A stretch of DNA of 64,000 bases, from contig DBTU01000023.1 of the NCBI GenBank assembly GCA_002307215.1, positions 1-64,000 on the forward strand, given 5' to 3'. The notes under the pieces were generated by a model, which saw nothing but the letters and a program-made list of their open reading frames with translations, was not told the DNA's origin and searched no databases. Source of the DNA: Lachnoclostridium sp. UBA1308. Its GTDB lineage: Bacteria > Bacillota > Clostridia > Lachnospirales > Lachnospiraceae. The position numbers were made by a program, and so were the translations under genes. Below are positions 51,280 to 60,996 of the stretch, piece by piece (the stretch's first letter is position 1; each line of letters begins with the position of its first letter).

Positions 51280-52830
51280 TTATTGTTTCGAGTTATACTT
51301 TTTACGGTATTCAGCAGGACTAAATCCAACATATTTTTTGAATTTCTTATGGAAGTAGTCTACATTATTGTAACCAACCTGTTCTGAAATCTCGTATACT
51401 TTTAAGTCATTCTGAAGAAGTAGATTCTTCGAAAGATTAATTCTTGTCCGGTCAATATAGGAGTTAAAGCTTTCTCCCATTCTCTTATTAAATATTTTTC
51501 CCAAGTAAGAACTATTATAACCAAACAGTGGTGCAATGGTTTCTAATTTAATATTATCGCAAAAATTATTATTGATATAGTTGATAATATCATCCCAAAC
51601 GCTGTTATTAGATGAATTACCGATTGCATTCATAATCATTTCAAATTGTTCTGAGAAGAACTTAATGATTTCATATAAATAAAATTTACCTTCGATAAAA
51701 TTAATAATCGAGAAGTTGGTTGGGAACGGTATATCCAGAGTATTATAGACCCTTGTAATGGTTTGCTTTATCTGCAGATAGATATCGGTCAGAAATAATT
51801 TCGTACCGGATAAATCAGCATTGGTAAAGTAAAGGTTATTCACCAGAGTGAGCAAGGAATCAGCAATCATGTTACGGTTATAACTCTGGATATAATCACA
51901 TAGTAGCTCGCAGTATTTATTGGTTTCGTCAGAGGTGATTGCAAATATGTGCTTATCAAAATCAGGTAGTAATTTATATCCGATCGCATGCTGATTAGGC
52001 TCACAGAAGAAGCGGCGGTTTAAAAGAGAAAGGGCTTCTTCATAGGAATAATGAATATCTTCAGGCTTTTGCACTAAACGACCATATGTAATAAACAGGG
52101 AATCCAGTGGAGAACCTTTCTGAGGATTTGTCTCGTAATGTCGTAAGAAATCCTGGAATCGTTCTATAGCAAAATTTCCCTTCAACAGGAGGACATCCTT
52201 TTCATGAATCTTAATATGCTCAAAGGAATTATATCCCTGATTTGATACTTTCAAAAGATCAATAAAGCTATAGGTCAGATTGTAGACGCCTTGATTGTAG
52301 TTTTCATAAATAACGACCTGGTAAACAGATGCAGTCAAATTGATTTCGCTTAGGTTAATGGTATATAGAGCACTTGTGTTAAGTAAAATATCACATAAAA
52401 TAGTGTATTTGGCTTTTTCACGATAATGCATCATAGAATCGGTTTGCTTTTGCTCCTCCAGTAGGGTTGTCTTAACCGCATTAACAGCCTGATACAATTC
52501 ATCTTCGTCTATTGGTTTAGTGAGATAAGAATCTACACCATAACGAATCGCGGTTTGTGTATATTTAAAATCTGTAAAACCACTCAATATGATAAAGTGT
52601 CCTTTAAAATTATGTTCTCTAGCTTTCTGAACTACATCTGTTCCCTGTAGGATAGGCATATTAATATCTAACAAAACCAGATCGGGCTCCAATTCCAATA
52701 TACTTTTTAAAGCTTCTTCACCGTCACTAGCCACGCCGCAAATGGAAAATCCCAGCTCTTCCCAATCTACTATAAATTTTAATCCTTCCCGAATAATTGC
52801 TTCATCGTCTGCTATAAAAACCTGCATCAT
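51280..52830 (-). CDS. YesN-type response regulator (REC + AraC-type HTH)
   Basis: 516 aa. The N-terminal receiver domain (residues 1-120) has Asp8-Asp9 (FIADDEA), the phospho-acceptor Asp55 (LLDINMP) and the conserved Lys in YLTKPIDEDEL. A variable middle of about 270 residues follows. The C-terminal AraC-type double HTH is clear: ETIAPLFGYNSSYLGKIFNK, then KVYEISEQVGYNNVDYFHKK and KKYVGFSPAEYRKKY. It begins 4 nt after the sensor kinase gene, whose last codons carry its SD GGAGGAAT, so translation is probably coupled. It probably activates the facing ABC operon. Confidence 0.93.
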   Translation of the reverse strand: MMQVFIADDEAIIREGLKFIVDWEELGFSICGVASDGEEALKSILELEPDLVLLDINMPILQGTDVVQKAREHNFKGHFIILSGFTDFKYTQTAIRYGVDSYLTKPIDEDELYQAVNAVKTTLLEEQKQTDSMMHYREKAKYTILCDILLNTSALYTINLSEINLTASVYQVVIYENYNQGVYNLTYSFIDLLKVSNQGYNSFEHIKIHEKDVLLLKGNFAIERFQDFLRHYETNPQKGSPLDSLFITYGRLVQKPEDIHYSYEEALSLLNRRFFCEPNQHAIGYKLLPDFDKHIFAITSDETNKYCELLCDYIQSYNRNMIADSLLTLVNNLYFTNADLSGTKLFLTDIYLQIKQTITRVYNTLDIPFPTNFSIINFIEGKFYLYEIIKFFSEQFEMIMNAIGNSSNNSVWDDIINYINNNFCDNIKLETIAPLFGYNSSYLGKIFNKRMGESFNSYIDRTRINLSKNLLLQNDLKVYEISEQVGYNNVDYFHKKFKKYVGFSPAEYRKKYNSKQ

Positions 52831-52834
52831 GATT

Positions 52835-54640
52835 TTATTCCTCCATTGTATTATGTAAAGGGATGGTCAAAGTCACATGAGTACCATCGTTAGGATGGCT
52901 TTGAATCTCCATGCCATAGTTTTCTCCATAAAATAATTTGATACGTTGATTTATATTATAAAGGCCAATACTCAGGTTGGATTTCCGCTTGGATATTTGA
53001 ATATTACTTTTTAACTCATTAAGTTCATCTTCCGTCATGCCATGACCATTATCAGAGACTTGAATAATCAAAAACTCATCTTCCTTCGTCTGAACATCTA
53101 TGATGATCTGCCCATTATATTGAATGTTTTCAAGTCCATGTAGAATTGCATTCTCTACCATAGGTTGCAGAAGAAGAGGCAAAATCTGATACTCTTCTAA
53201 ATCCATGTTATTAGGAATATTTAAGGTATAATTTACTCGATCACCAAACCGAAGCTTTTGTATAGCTAAATAGGTAGCGATATAATCCAGTTCCTTTTTA
53301 AGGGAAGTGGAGGAGGAACCATTATTCTCCAAGACGTAATGCATGGATTTTCCTAATAACTTAATCGCATTGGATACGCCTTTATTTCCTTCGGTAAGTG
53401 CCATCATTCGTATTATTTCCAAGGTATTATAGAGAAAATGTGGATTAATCTGACTGGCCAGCATCTTAAACTCCATTTTTTGTTGCTGGTTTTTTAGGAC
53501 GTGTTCCTGTAATTTTGCTTCATACATTTGGGAGTCCATCTGCTTGATGCTTTGAATCATAACCTTTAAATCGCAAAACACTTCAGATAATTCATCATCA
53601 CCCTTTAAGTTGTTAATAATATCAAAATCACCCTTACTGGCTTTGTGCATTTCTCCACGTAATGTTATGATACGTGCGCTGAATCTGTTGGTAAAAAGTG
53701 TAATTAAAATCAACGGCAGTATAGAAGTCAAGGCAATGATTGCTATAAAAGTCGTAATAATTTTGTTGGATTCCTTTAGAGCATCAGTATCCAGAGTTGT
53801 AATATATATTTTATCCTTTGAGGTATAGGGAAGCAGTGTTGAGATATGCACAATTGATTCCTTGTTGTCATAGGTGAACTGACCGGAATACACATCTTGT
53901 TGTTTGGAGTAATCAATAGGAAGTGTGATGTTCTTACCGGATAGATTCCGATCTGTACTAAAAAATATGGGATCTTGATTTACAGTTACTATATTCCAGG
54001 GCGTACTAAATTGAATTCTATTCTTTAAATAAATATTACTTACTCTGATAACCAAAACAACATATTCTCCGGTTGAAATTATTGGAATGCGTCGAAGTAA
54101 GCAAAGTTCCTGTGAGGTATGTTTCCAATTGTCCAGAGTGGCTAAGCTTCTCCAGATTATATCGGCATGATTACTGGCTCTATTATACCACTCTTCCTTA
54201 AAAATATCATTTGAAACAGTTTTTATCGAAGAATAATCTTTAATTGTCGGATTGGTTGTATAAATGTCTATAGAGGAAATAAAAGTATTTTTTGTAATGT
54301 ATTTATTAATCTTTCCGTAATAAACTCTACAGCTGTTATAAGCATCCTCTTCCCTGGAATATTGTGTTTCAAAAAGAGTCTGAAGATTTTTATCGGTAGA
54401 AATCTCATCGGAAATATTGTAGGTCGTGGTGGTCACATCAAACATAATTGACTTGACACGAGCATTATCCGCTTCTACTAAATTATGGTAATGATCAAGC
54501 AAAAGCTTTTTTGTATTAAATATAAGAATAATTCCTATGAATAAAATAGGAATAAAAAGGCAAACAAAAAAAATGAAATTTAATTGTTTTTTCACTTTTG
54601 TATTACGAAATATTTTCCTGAGAAAAGGTAAAATGCTCAT
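52835..54640 (-). CDS. YesM-type sensor histidine kinase
   Basis: 601 aa. Membrane helices near residues 18-40 and 295-315 bracket an extracellular dCache-like sensor. A HAMP linker follows. The kinase core is of the LytS/YesM type (His_kinase PF06580): the phospho-acceptor His is in SQINPHFLYNTLEIIRMM near residue 400, and the ATPase has LQPMVENAILHGLE and the G-box SDNGHGM with SIGLYNINQRIKLFYG. The start is taken as ATG 54640; 54652 would be a GTG. It forms a two-component pair with the gene downstream, and is probably the sensor for the sugar transported by the facing ABC importer. Confidence 0.93.
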   Translation of the reverse strand: MSILPFLRKIFRNTKVKKQLNFIFFVCLFIPILFIGIILIFNTKKLLLDHYHNLVEADNARVKSIMFDVTTTTYNISDEISTDKNLQTLFETQYSREEDAYNSCRVYYGKINKYITKNTFISSIDIYTTNPTIKDYSSIKTVSNDIFKEEWYNRASNHADIIWRSLATLDNWKHTSQELCLLRRIPIISTGEYVVLVIRVSNIYLKNRIQFSTPWNIVTVNQDPIFFSTDRNLSGKNITLPIDYSKQQDVYSGQFTYDNKESIVHISTLLPYTSKDKIYITTLDTDALKESNKIITTFIAIIALTSILPLILITLFTNRFSARIITLRGEMHKASKGDFDIINNLKGDDELSEVFCDLKVMIQSIKQMDSQMYEAKLQEHVLKNQQQKMEFKMLASQINPHFLYNTLEIIRMMALTEGNKGVSNAIKLLGKSMHYVLENNGSSSTSLKKELDYIATYLAIQKLRFGDRVNYTLNIPNNMDLEEYQILPLLLQPMVENAILHGLENIQYNGQIIIDVQTKEDEFLIIQVSDNGHGMTEDELNELKSNIQISKRKSNLSIGLYNINQRIKLFYGENYGMEIQSHPNDGTHVTLTIPLHNTMEE

Positions 54641-54782
54641 GATATGCTGCACCTTTCAGTTAAAATAAGTAATATCAATTATCTATAATTCTTATTATAG
54701 ATGACAAAGAAATGATTGTCAAACACGCGCCTAAGGAAACAAGGATAGCTCTGTTTTCATGCAAATATTAAAGAAAGTCAAA

Positions 54783-54811
54783 TTGCCTTTTTCTTCAAAT
54801 TATGCTAATAT
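54783..54811 (+). promoter_or_regulatory. Promoter of deoD
   Basis: TTGCCT (54783-54788), 17-nt spacer, TAATAT (54806-54811); the start codon is 45 nt further. Confidence 0.5.
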
Positions 54812-54855
54812 TATTATAGAAAAAAGTTCAGAAAGTTAAAAAGGAGGATATTAAA

Positions 54856-55563
54856 ATGAGTATACCGACCCCGCATAATGAAGCTAAAATTGGTGATATT
54901 GCAAAGACAGTACTAATGCCGGGAGATCCGTTAAGAGCAAAATTTATTGCTGAAACGTACCTCGAGGATGTGGTATGTTTTAATCATATCAGAAATATGT
55001 TAGGGTTTACAGGCACATATAAAGGTAAAAGCGTCTCTGTCATGGGAGGCGGGATGGGGATGCCCTCCATCGGAATATATTCGTATGAACTATATAATTT
55101 TTATGAAGTAAATAATATCATTCGTATCGGCTCTGCGGGTGGAATTACTGAGAACGTGAAACTTCGTGATATCGTAATCGGAATGGGAGCCTCTACCAAT
55201 TCGAATTTTGCAGCGCAATATAAGCTACCGGGCACCTTTGCTCCAATCGCGGATTTTGACCTTTTACGTAAGGCAGTGGAGGTAGCTGAAAGGCTGGGAA
55301 TTAAGACAATCGTAGGAAACATTCTATCATCGGATACCTTTTATGATGATAACAAGGAAGCCAATTCCTTGTGGAAAAAGATGAATATTCTTGCGGTTGA
55401 GATGGAAGCGGCGGCTCTATATATGAACGCAGCAAGAGCCGGCAAAAAGGCTCTCTGCATACTTACTGTCTCGGATCATGTATTTACAGGAGAATCTCTG
55501 CCGGCAGCAGACAGACAGTTGTCGTTTCATGAAATGATGCAGATTGCACTGGAGATTGTATAG
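54856..55563 (+). CDS. deoD: Purine-nucleoside phosphorylase (DeoD type)
   Basis: 235 aa, the size of hexameric bacterial PNP. It cleaves purine (deoxy)ribonucleosides with phosphate to the base and (deoxy)ribose-1-phosphate. The N-terminal PTPHNEAKIGDIAKTVLMPG and DPLRAKFIAETYL (phosphate-binding Arg), GGGMGMPSIGIYSYEL, and LAVEMEAAALY with the base-binding region are conserved. SDHVFTGESLPAADRQLSF contains the catalytic Asp. AAAGGAGGATATTAAA is a strong SD. deoC follows, so deoxyribose-1-phosphate can be routed to glyceraldehyde-3-phosphate and acetaldehyde. Confidence 0.96.
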   Translation: MSIPTPHNEAKIGDIAKTVLMPGDPLRAKFIAETYLEDVVCFNHIRNMLGFTGTYKGKSVSVMGGGMGMPSIGIYSYELYNFYEVNNIIRIGSAGGITENVKLRDIVIGMGASTNSNFAAQYKLPGTFAPIADFDLLRKAVEVAERLGIKTIVGNILSSDTFYDDNKEANSLWKKMNILAVEMEAAALYMNAARAGKKALCILTVSDHVFTGESLPAADRQLSFHEMMQIALEIV

Positions 55564-55652
55564 TTAATATAAAAGTTAAACAGGAATATACTTTTTGGAT
55601 TAATCCATAATGAAACAAAGATGTTTGAAATTATCGGAAAGGAACTATATAG

Positions 55653-56318
55653 ATGGATATGAAACTGATCTTTGATAAGGTGGATCATACATTATTGACA
55701 CAAACAGCAACCTGGGAGGAGATAACACAAATTTGCGATGACGCTATTGTCTACAAAGTAGCGTCCGTTTGCATTCCCCCTTCCTATGTGAAACCGGTGA
55801 AAGAATATGTGAAGGAGCAAATTGCGGTATGTACGGTAATTGGGTTTCCGAATGGATATAATAGTACCGCAGTAAAGGTGTATGAAGCAGAGGATGCTAT
55901 TGCAAACGGTGCGGATGAATTAGATATGGTAATTAATATCGGTTGGCTGAGAGACAAGAAATATGATCTGATTCTACAAGAAATAAGACAGCTTAAAGAG
56001 GTCTGCGGCAAGCGGGTGCTTAAGGTGATAATAGAGACCTGTCTACTGAGCGACGAAGAGAAGGTTAAAATGTGTGAAATTGTAACAAAATCAGGAGCTG
56101 ATTTTATTAAAACGTCCACCGGTTTTTCTAAATCGGGTGCAACCTTTGAGGATATTGCACTATTTGCCACAAATGTGGGTAAAGATGTACGGATCAAAGC
56201 TGCCGGAGGTATTACTTCTTTTGAGGATGCAAAAAGATTCATAGAACTTGGAGCTTCAAGGCTTGGAACCAGCAGAATCATAAAGTTGGCAAAGAATCAG
56301 GAGGGAGCAGGGTATTAA
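55653..56318 (+). CDS. deoC: Deoxyribose-phosphate aldolase
   Basis: 221 aa. Class I aldolase splitting deoxyribose-5-phosphate into glyceraldehyde-3-phosphate and acetaldehyde. Visible are the N-terminal DHTLLTQTATWEEI, VCTVIGFPNGYNSTAVKVYE, the segment ADELDMVINIGWL (active-site Asp), KVIIETCLLSDEE and the Schiff-base Lys in ADFIKTSTGFSKSGAT. RIKAAGGITSFEDA binds the phosphate. It stands between deoD and cdd in a nucleoside catabolism cluster. A phosphopentomutase gene, needed to link deoD with deoC, is not in the window. Confidence 0.96.
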   Translation: MDMKLIFDKVDHTLLTQTATWEEITQICDDAIVYKVASVCIPPSYVKPVKEYVKEQIAVCTVIGFPNGYNSTAVKVYEAEDAIANGADELDMVINIGWLRDKKYDLILQEIRQLKEVCGKRVLKVIIETCLLSDEEKVKMCEIVTKSGADFIKTSTGFSKSGATFEDIALFATNVGKDVRIKAAGGITSFEDAKRFIELGASRLGTSRIIKLAKNQEGAGY

Positions 56319-56386
56319 TAAAATTCAAGCGGGAATTATTTCTTGCTCCTGTTATGATTTAAATATTATACGAGGAGGTTTTGTTT

Positions 56387-56896
56387 ATGCAAGAACAAGA
56401 GAACATACAACAAGACATGGAACAAAGGAACAGCCTTGTACCTCGCGAAAGAGGAGAATTGATTTTGAAAGAAGGTATAGTAAGCCATTCCGTGGCACAG
56501 AATTTAATCAGGGATGCCATGAAAGGAATGACGAATGCTTATGCCCCTTATTCGCATTTTACAGTAGGAGCTGCACTACTTACCAAAAAGCAGAAGGTTT
56601 ATCTGGGCTGCAATATTGAAAATGCAGCTTATGGGCCGACTAATTGTGCGGAGAGAACGGCACTGTTCAAAGCAGTCAGTGAAGGTGAGAAAGAATTCTC
56701 TGCCATAGCAATCGTAGGAGGAAAGAACGGTCTTATTACCGATTATTGTCCACCCTGTGGTGTATGCAGGCAGGTACTGCGAGAATTTGCGGATACGAAG
56801 AACTTTCTGGTTATACTGGCAAGATCAGAGGAAGATTATGTAGTATTTCTGCTCGAGGAGCTTCTTCCGTTGAGCTTTGGCCCGGAGATGCTGTAG
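56387..56896 (+). CDS. cdd: Cytidine deaminase with N-terminal extension
   Basis: 169 aa against about 130 for usual tetrameric Cdd. The core from about residue 40 has YAPYSHFTVGAALLT, GCNIENAAYGPTNCAERTAL (zinc ligand Cys and catalytic Glu) and CPPCGVCRQVLREF (two zinc Cys). It deaminates cytidine and deoxycytidine to the uridines. The first 35 or so residues (MQEQENIQQDMEQRNSLVPR) are polar and Gln/Glu-rich without known function. The ATG at 56387 is well placed after GAGGAGG, so the extension is probably translated. The SHSVAQNLIRDAMKGM stretch is where most family members begin. Confidence 0.93.
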   Translation: MQEQENIQQDMEQRNSLVPRERGELILKEGIVSHSVAQNLIRDAMKGMTNAYAPYSHFTVGAALLTKKQKVYLGCNIENAAYGPTNCAERTALFKAVSEGEKEFSAIAIVGGKNGLITDYCPPCGVCRQVLREFADTKNFLVILARSEEDYVVFLLEELLPLSFGPEML

Positions 56897-57096
56897 TACG
56901 GTTATATTTTAAAGAAATAATAATGATAAGATGTTTTTATGAAGGAATGTGGAGCTCGCCGGTATTTTTGCTTCCATAATTAAAGATGATATGCTATACT
57001 ATACAATGCGACAAAAGTCAGGGATACGCACCTGTTGCAGGATCAGCGGATGCCACGTTACTTGTCCTGAATGAAACCGGAAAGGAATTGAAGATA
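56897..57096 (+). promoter_or_regulatory. glyA upstream region with extended -10 promoter
   Basis: ATGC-TATACT (TATACT 56995-57000) fits an extended -10 (TGN before the hexamer); the -35 is weak. The 90-nt leader contains no riboswitch that I can recognise, in particular no glycine or tetrahydrofolate type. Confidence 0.45.
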
Positions 57097-58335
57097 ATGT
57101 ATTCATTTGAAGATGTAAAATCATTTGACCCAGAATTAGCAGAAGCGATTTCACTGGAAATTGGAAGACAAAACAGCCACATTGAGCTGATTGCTTCTGA
57201 AAACTTTGTTAGCAAGGCTGTAATGGCAGCGATGGGAAGTCAGTTAACCAACAAATATGCGGAAGGATATCCCGGAAAGAGATATTATGGAGGCTGCGAA
57301 TTTGTTGATATCGCTGAGACTCTTGCAATTGACAGGGCTAATAAATTATTTGGCAGTACCTATGCAAACGTTCAGCCTCATTCAGGCGCACAGGCTAATA
57401 TGGCAGTCTTCTTTGCACTGGTAAGACCCGGTGATACTGTACTTGGTATGAATTTAGCTCACGGCGGACATCTGACACACGGTAGCCCGGTTAATATGAG
57501 CGGAAGCTATTTCAATATTGTTCCTTATGGAGTGAATGACCAGGGCTTCATTGATTATGATAGTTTAAGAAATATTGCAAAGACAAGTAAGCCGAAGCTG
57601 ATTGTAGCGGGGGCAAGTGCTTATGCAAGAAAGATAGATTTTAAGATTTTCAGGGAAATAGCAGACGAAGTTGGTGCTTACTTGATGGTAGACATGGCTC
57701 ATATCGCAGGGCTTGTTGCGGGCGGTTACCACGAAAGTCCGATCCCATATGCACATGTAACAACGACAACCACTCATAAGACCCTTCGCGGGCCCAGAGG
57801 TGGAATGATTTTATCGAGTGCCGAGTTTGCGGAAGAACATAAGCTAAATAAAGCGGTATTCCCGGGAATTCAAGGCGGTCCTTTAATGCATGTGATTGCA
57901 GCAAAGGCTGTATGCTTCAAAGAAGCGCTTGATCCGAGCTTTCAGGTATATGCTGGAAAGATTGTTGAGAATGCTCAGGCCTTGGCAAGCGGCTTAATGA
58001 AGAGAGGCTTTAACCTTGTATCCGGTGGTACAGACAATCATCTGATGTTAGTTGATCTTCAGAACATGGGCGTTACTGGTAAGGATACAGAGAAGCTTCT
58101 GGATGCGGCTAATATCACCTGCAATAAGAATGCAGTTCCTAACGATCCGGCTTCACCGTTTGTTACCAGCGGTATTCGTCTCGGTACTGCAGCTGTAACC
58201 ACGAGAGGCATGAATGTGGCAGATATGGATGTTATTGCTGATGCTATATATCTGTTAATTAAAGATGTCGATGCTAACAAGACGAAAGCAATGGAAATGG
58301 TTAAGACTTTGACGGACAAGTATCCGTTGTACTAG
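57097..58335 (+). CDS. glyA: Serine hydroxymethyltransferase
   Basis: 412 aa. PLP enzyme interconverting serine + THF and glycine + methylene-THF. The N-terminal IGRQNSHIELIASENFVSKA and TNKYAEGYPGKRYYGGCEFV are nearly universal. YLMVDMAHIAGLVAGG carries the PLP-contact Asp/His, VTTTTHKTLRGPRGGMI has the Schiff-base Lys, and the C-terminal SPFVTSGIRLGTAAVTTRGM is also conserved. The ATG at 57097 was chosen because the family begins here and GGAAAGG lies upstream; an upstream in-frame ATG at 56986 overlaps the promoter. A strong terminator follows. Confidence 0.97.
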   Translation: MYSFEDVKSFDPELAEAISLEIGRQNSHIELIASENFVSKAVMAAMGSQLTNKYAEGYPGKRYYGGCEFVDIAETLAIDRANKLFGSTYANVQPHSGAQANMAVFFALVRPGDTVLGMNLAHGGHLTHGSPVNMSGSYFNIVPYGVNDQGFIDYDSLRNIAKTSKPKLIVAGASAYARKIDFKIFREIADEVGAYLMVDMAHIAGLVAGGYHESPIPYAHVTTTTTHKTLRGPRGGMILSSAEFAEEHKLNKAVFPGIQGGPLMHVIAAKAVCFKEALDPSFQVYAGKIVENAQALASGLMKRGFNLVSGGTDNHLMLVDLQNMGVTGKDTEKLLDAANITCNKNAVPNDPASPFVTSGIRLGTAAVTTRGMNVADMDVIADAIYLLIKDVDANKTKAMEMVKTLTDKYPLY

Positions 58336-58347
58336 ATACAGATTTAG

Positions 58348-58395
58348 GAATGTGGCTGTTGCAAAGATATGATTGCAGCAGCCACATTCTTTTTG
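58348..58395 (+). terminator. Terminator of glyA
   Basis: GAATGTGGCTG-T-TGCA pairs with TGCA-G-CAGCCACATTC, about 15 bp, followed by TTTTT. Confidence 0.9.
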
Positions 58396-58410
58396 GTACT
58401 ATATAGACCT

Positions 58411-59283
58411 TTATCCTTCTATCACCTGATATCCATTGATTGATACAGATAAAGCCTGTTGATCTGTCAGGTTTATCTGCGGTAATGGAAGGTCGATTCG
58501 AGGTTTCATATTCGCGGTGCAGTGAACGGATAGATAAGCGTTCACCAGACACAGTCCCGCTGTACTTTCATCAGAAGGACTGCCTATGTTTGGGGTGGCG
58601 ATAATACTGCCTGCACTTACACCAACATATACCTTGTCTGCATGCATCATCTTTTTTATGATTAGGTCAAAGCCTGTTTCTTTGATACGCTTTTGTAGAA
58701 AACCGGTATCACCGCCTGTGAAGTAGATGACATCATATACATAAGCACCGTTCTCGGATAGACTGCCGTCAATATCGTATGTAGCAATATGTTCAGGTAA
58801 AATACCGATATGAATCAGCTCCCTACGGCACCAATCAGCCATTTCTTTTGCTTCTGAATTAACTGCGGCGGTGGGGATAAATAACACCTTGGCATCACCC
58901 GCAGGCATGCGAAGCATTTTGCGGAAGCAATCCACAATATTTGCTTTTAAAGACCCGTCCATATTCTCAAAGCCGGCAGAGGTAAGAAGTACATTCGGTC
59001 TGGCTGATTTTCCACCTTCGGCAGCCCAGTGCCGACAGACTTGCATCCGCGCACCCGGTGGTTTATCACCGTGTTCTGTGTCAAGATAGGAATAAGCGTA
59101 CAGCTTATCACAAGGAAGTATGTCACACTCACCACAATGAACCAATCCTTTGTTTTGACAGCATATCGCAATAGGACATTCACCGTGAAAAGGATGCCCC
59201 ATAGTTTCGATGCAGCCGCCGCAGCCGGTGGATTCTTTCCACTCACAGACTGTGCAGTGTAATCCGCAACGTGAATCAATCAT
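58411..59283 (-). CDS. DUF3795 domain fused to a peptidase S51-like domain
   Basis: 290 aa. The first about 85 residues form a Cys-rich DUF3795 module (SRCGLHCTVCEWKES, CGGCIETMGHPFHGECPIAI, CCQNKGLVHCGECDILPC), probably binding zinc. From about residue 95 follows a dipeptidase E/cyanophycinase-like S51 domain: NVLLTSAGFE, KVLFIPTAAVN, VIYFTGGDTGFLQKRI and the nucleophile elbow VGVSAGSIIATP with its Ser. S51 enzymes cleave Asp-X dipeptides or related peptides. The fusion is unusual; the role of the Cys-rich part is unknown. The start at 59283 is the first ATG of the DUF3795 module. Confidence 0.83.
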   Translation of the reverse strand: MIDSRCGLHCTVCEWKESTGCGGCIETMGHPFHGECPIAICCQNKGLVHCGECDILPCDKLYAYSYLDTEHGDKPPGARMQVCRHWAAEGGKSARPNVLLTSAGFENMDGSLKANIVDCFRKMLRMPAGDAKVLFIPTAAVNSEAKEMADWCRRELIHIGILPEHIATYDIDGSLSENGAYVYDVIYFTGGDTGFLQKRIKETGFDLIIKKMMHADKVYVGVSAGSIIATPNIGSPSDESTAGLCLVNAYLSVHCTANMKPRIDLPLPQINLTDQQALSVSINGYQVIEG

Positions 59284-59427
59284 AATTTCTTATCTCCGTT
59301 CCTGCGCGTTAGCGCATATCGTTAGTATATTTATACTTACTTATCCTAACATACCTGTCCTTTGAATTTCTTGTATGCTTTCAATAATGTATATTACCAT
59401 AAGGAACAAGACAGCAGCGTGTCCTCT

Positions 59428-60333
59428 TTACTTATAGTTTTGAATTATTTTTTCGGCAATTCTTGTAATTTCTATTGCCATATCAATCGGTTCAAGCACC
59501 TCTACCTTATCTCCGAAACTAAATAGCCAGCTGATTGTGAAGGCTCGATTTGTATAACCAAGCTCCAGTCGCAGTCTGCCGTCTTCTGTTTCAGTGAAGC
59601 AGTTCAGACCGTAGGTTTCAATCAACTGATATTTCACGGAAGGATCGAATAACGCAACCAACTTTTTATCGTCCGGTAGGTGAGCGCCAAAATCCAGTCT
59701 ATCTGACGGAATCTCACGTATTAGATAAGTTTCCGCACATAGCTTTAAATCCCACAGCCGCGCCAGTTTAAACATTCGCCAGTCTTGCCGCTCTAGGCAA
59801 AACCCAAATACATACCACGCTGTCCACTGAAAAATGACAAAGTATGGTTCTATGCGTCGCCGTGTATCACCTTTCTCATAGTAATATTCAAATTCAATCA
59901 GTCTTTGCTCCAGAACAGCTTGCTTAATCTGAGTAATTTTAGGTGTGAGACTACCTTTATAATGCGACGCAAGGTCAATAACAATCGGTTCCCTAAGAGA
60001 CACCACTGCGTCCTTATTCGCAGAAAGTTTATCAAGTGTACGTTCCACTTGAGATTTCCCGGATACGCTGCCAATTCCTTTCAGTGCCGCGATGATATTG
60101 GAAAGCTCTTCCGTAGTGAGAATGCTTTTATCTAGCTTAAAGCCGTCGGCGATAGCTATACCTCCGCCCCCTCCCGGATATGTCACTATAGGTATTCCGG
60201 CCTGACAAAGCGCATCTATATCCCGACTGATGGTTCGGCGAGTGACCTCAAATCTGTCGGCTAGCTGAGGCGCGGTGGTGCGATTGTTCTGAAGAAGGAT
60301 TGTTAGAATACCAAGCAGACGGTCCAGCTTCAT
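59428..60333 (-). CDS. WYL-domain transcriptional regulator 1
   Basis: 301 aa. N-terminal HTH_11 (RLLGILTILLQNNRTTAPQL, then ADRFEVTRRTISRDIDALCQ), a linker, then a WYL domain (about residues 140-215, with RIEPYFVIFQWTAWYVFGFC) and a C-terminal WCX extension. WYL domains sense ligands such as nucleic acids or nucleotides. The ATG at 60333 has GGAGGA upstream; the gene overlaps mmcQ by 4 nt (ATGA), so the two should be co-transcribed. It is about 30-35% similar by eye to the second WYL regulator at 62281. The target is unknown; both flank each other's neighbourhood. Confidence 0.9.
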   Translation of the reverse strand: MKLDRLLGILTILLQNNRTTAPQLADRFEVTRRTISRDIDALCQAGIPIVTYPGGGGGIAIADGFKLDKSILTTEELSNIIAALKGIGSVSGKSQVERTLDKLSANKDAVVSLREPIVIDLASHYKGSLTPKITQIKQAVLEQRLIEFEYYYEKGDTRRRIEPYFVIFQWTAWYVFGFCLERQDWRMFKLARLWDLKLCAETYLIREIPSDRLDFGAHLPDDKKLVALFDPSVKYQLIETYGLNCFTETEDGRLRLELGYTNRAFTISWLFSFGDKVEVLEPIDMAIEITRIAEKIIQNYK

Positions 60334-60713
60334 TTGCATTCCTCCGTTATTTTATCAAGTTCTGCTTTTTCAATACGTGTTAGCTTACTTACTACTCGGT
60401 CATACGAATGATCAATCATATCAAATATCATGGTAATATTGACATCTTTATTTAGGTATACCGTGTTCATGTATGGCTTGAGACGATCGGGGCAATGATA
60501 TCCGGGCAGTACAATACCGGGATATTGCTGCCGGTAAAAGTCCGCCAGCATAGGCTCGCAGCTTATTGTTATTTTATTATTATCCGTCATCGGATAGAGC
60601 TGTAAAAACAGCTTGCCACAGACCTTATAGCATATTGGAATCTCTCCGAAAGGAAGATCCTCATAAGATCCGGGTTTTGATAGGGAGTAAGCGGTTATTT
60701 GTTCGTTTTCCAT
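60330..60713 (-). CDS. MmcQ/YjbR family protein
   Basis: 127 aa. The YjbR fold is recognisable by SLSKPGSYEDLPFGEIPICY, KVCGKLFLQLYPM and the end block CPDRLKPYMNTVYLN followed by DHSYDRVVSKL. These small proteins resemble the DNA-binding CyaY-like fold, but their function is not established. GGAGATTATC precedes the ATG at 60713. The last base triplet overlaps the WYL regulator start. Confidence 0.85.
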   Translation of the reverse strand: MENEQITAYSLSKPGSYEDLPFGEIPICYKVCGKLFLQLYPMTDNNKITISCEPMLADFYRQQYPGIVLPGYHCPDRLKPYMNTVYLNKDVNITMIFDMIDHSYDRVVSKLTRIEKAELDKITEECK

Positions 60714-60996
60714 GATAATCTCCAATCTGTAACAAACACACGAATTTGGGTGGTAGTACTTGATATCATTATAACATAATAACATGACATCAGTATGTCG
60801 TGTTTTGAAATAGGAAGTGTTGAATTTAAAATAGTTAGCCAGAAGTATATGGTAAGAAACCGAAGTTGGCTCTTACTATTGTGAATGTGTTCTATCATGT
60901 GATAAAATGTATTTGAGATGGCTTAGAATGTGGGAATGCATAATTCTTAAGCTACAATTGAAATATAAGAACCTATTTAATTGAATGGAGATTATT

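Noticed and set aside
57001..57096. Riboswitch (glycine or tetrahydrofolate) in the glyA leader
   Set aside because: The leader is about 90 nt and lacks the conserved cores of either class as far as I can see by eye.
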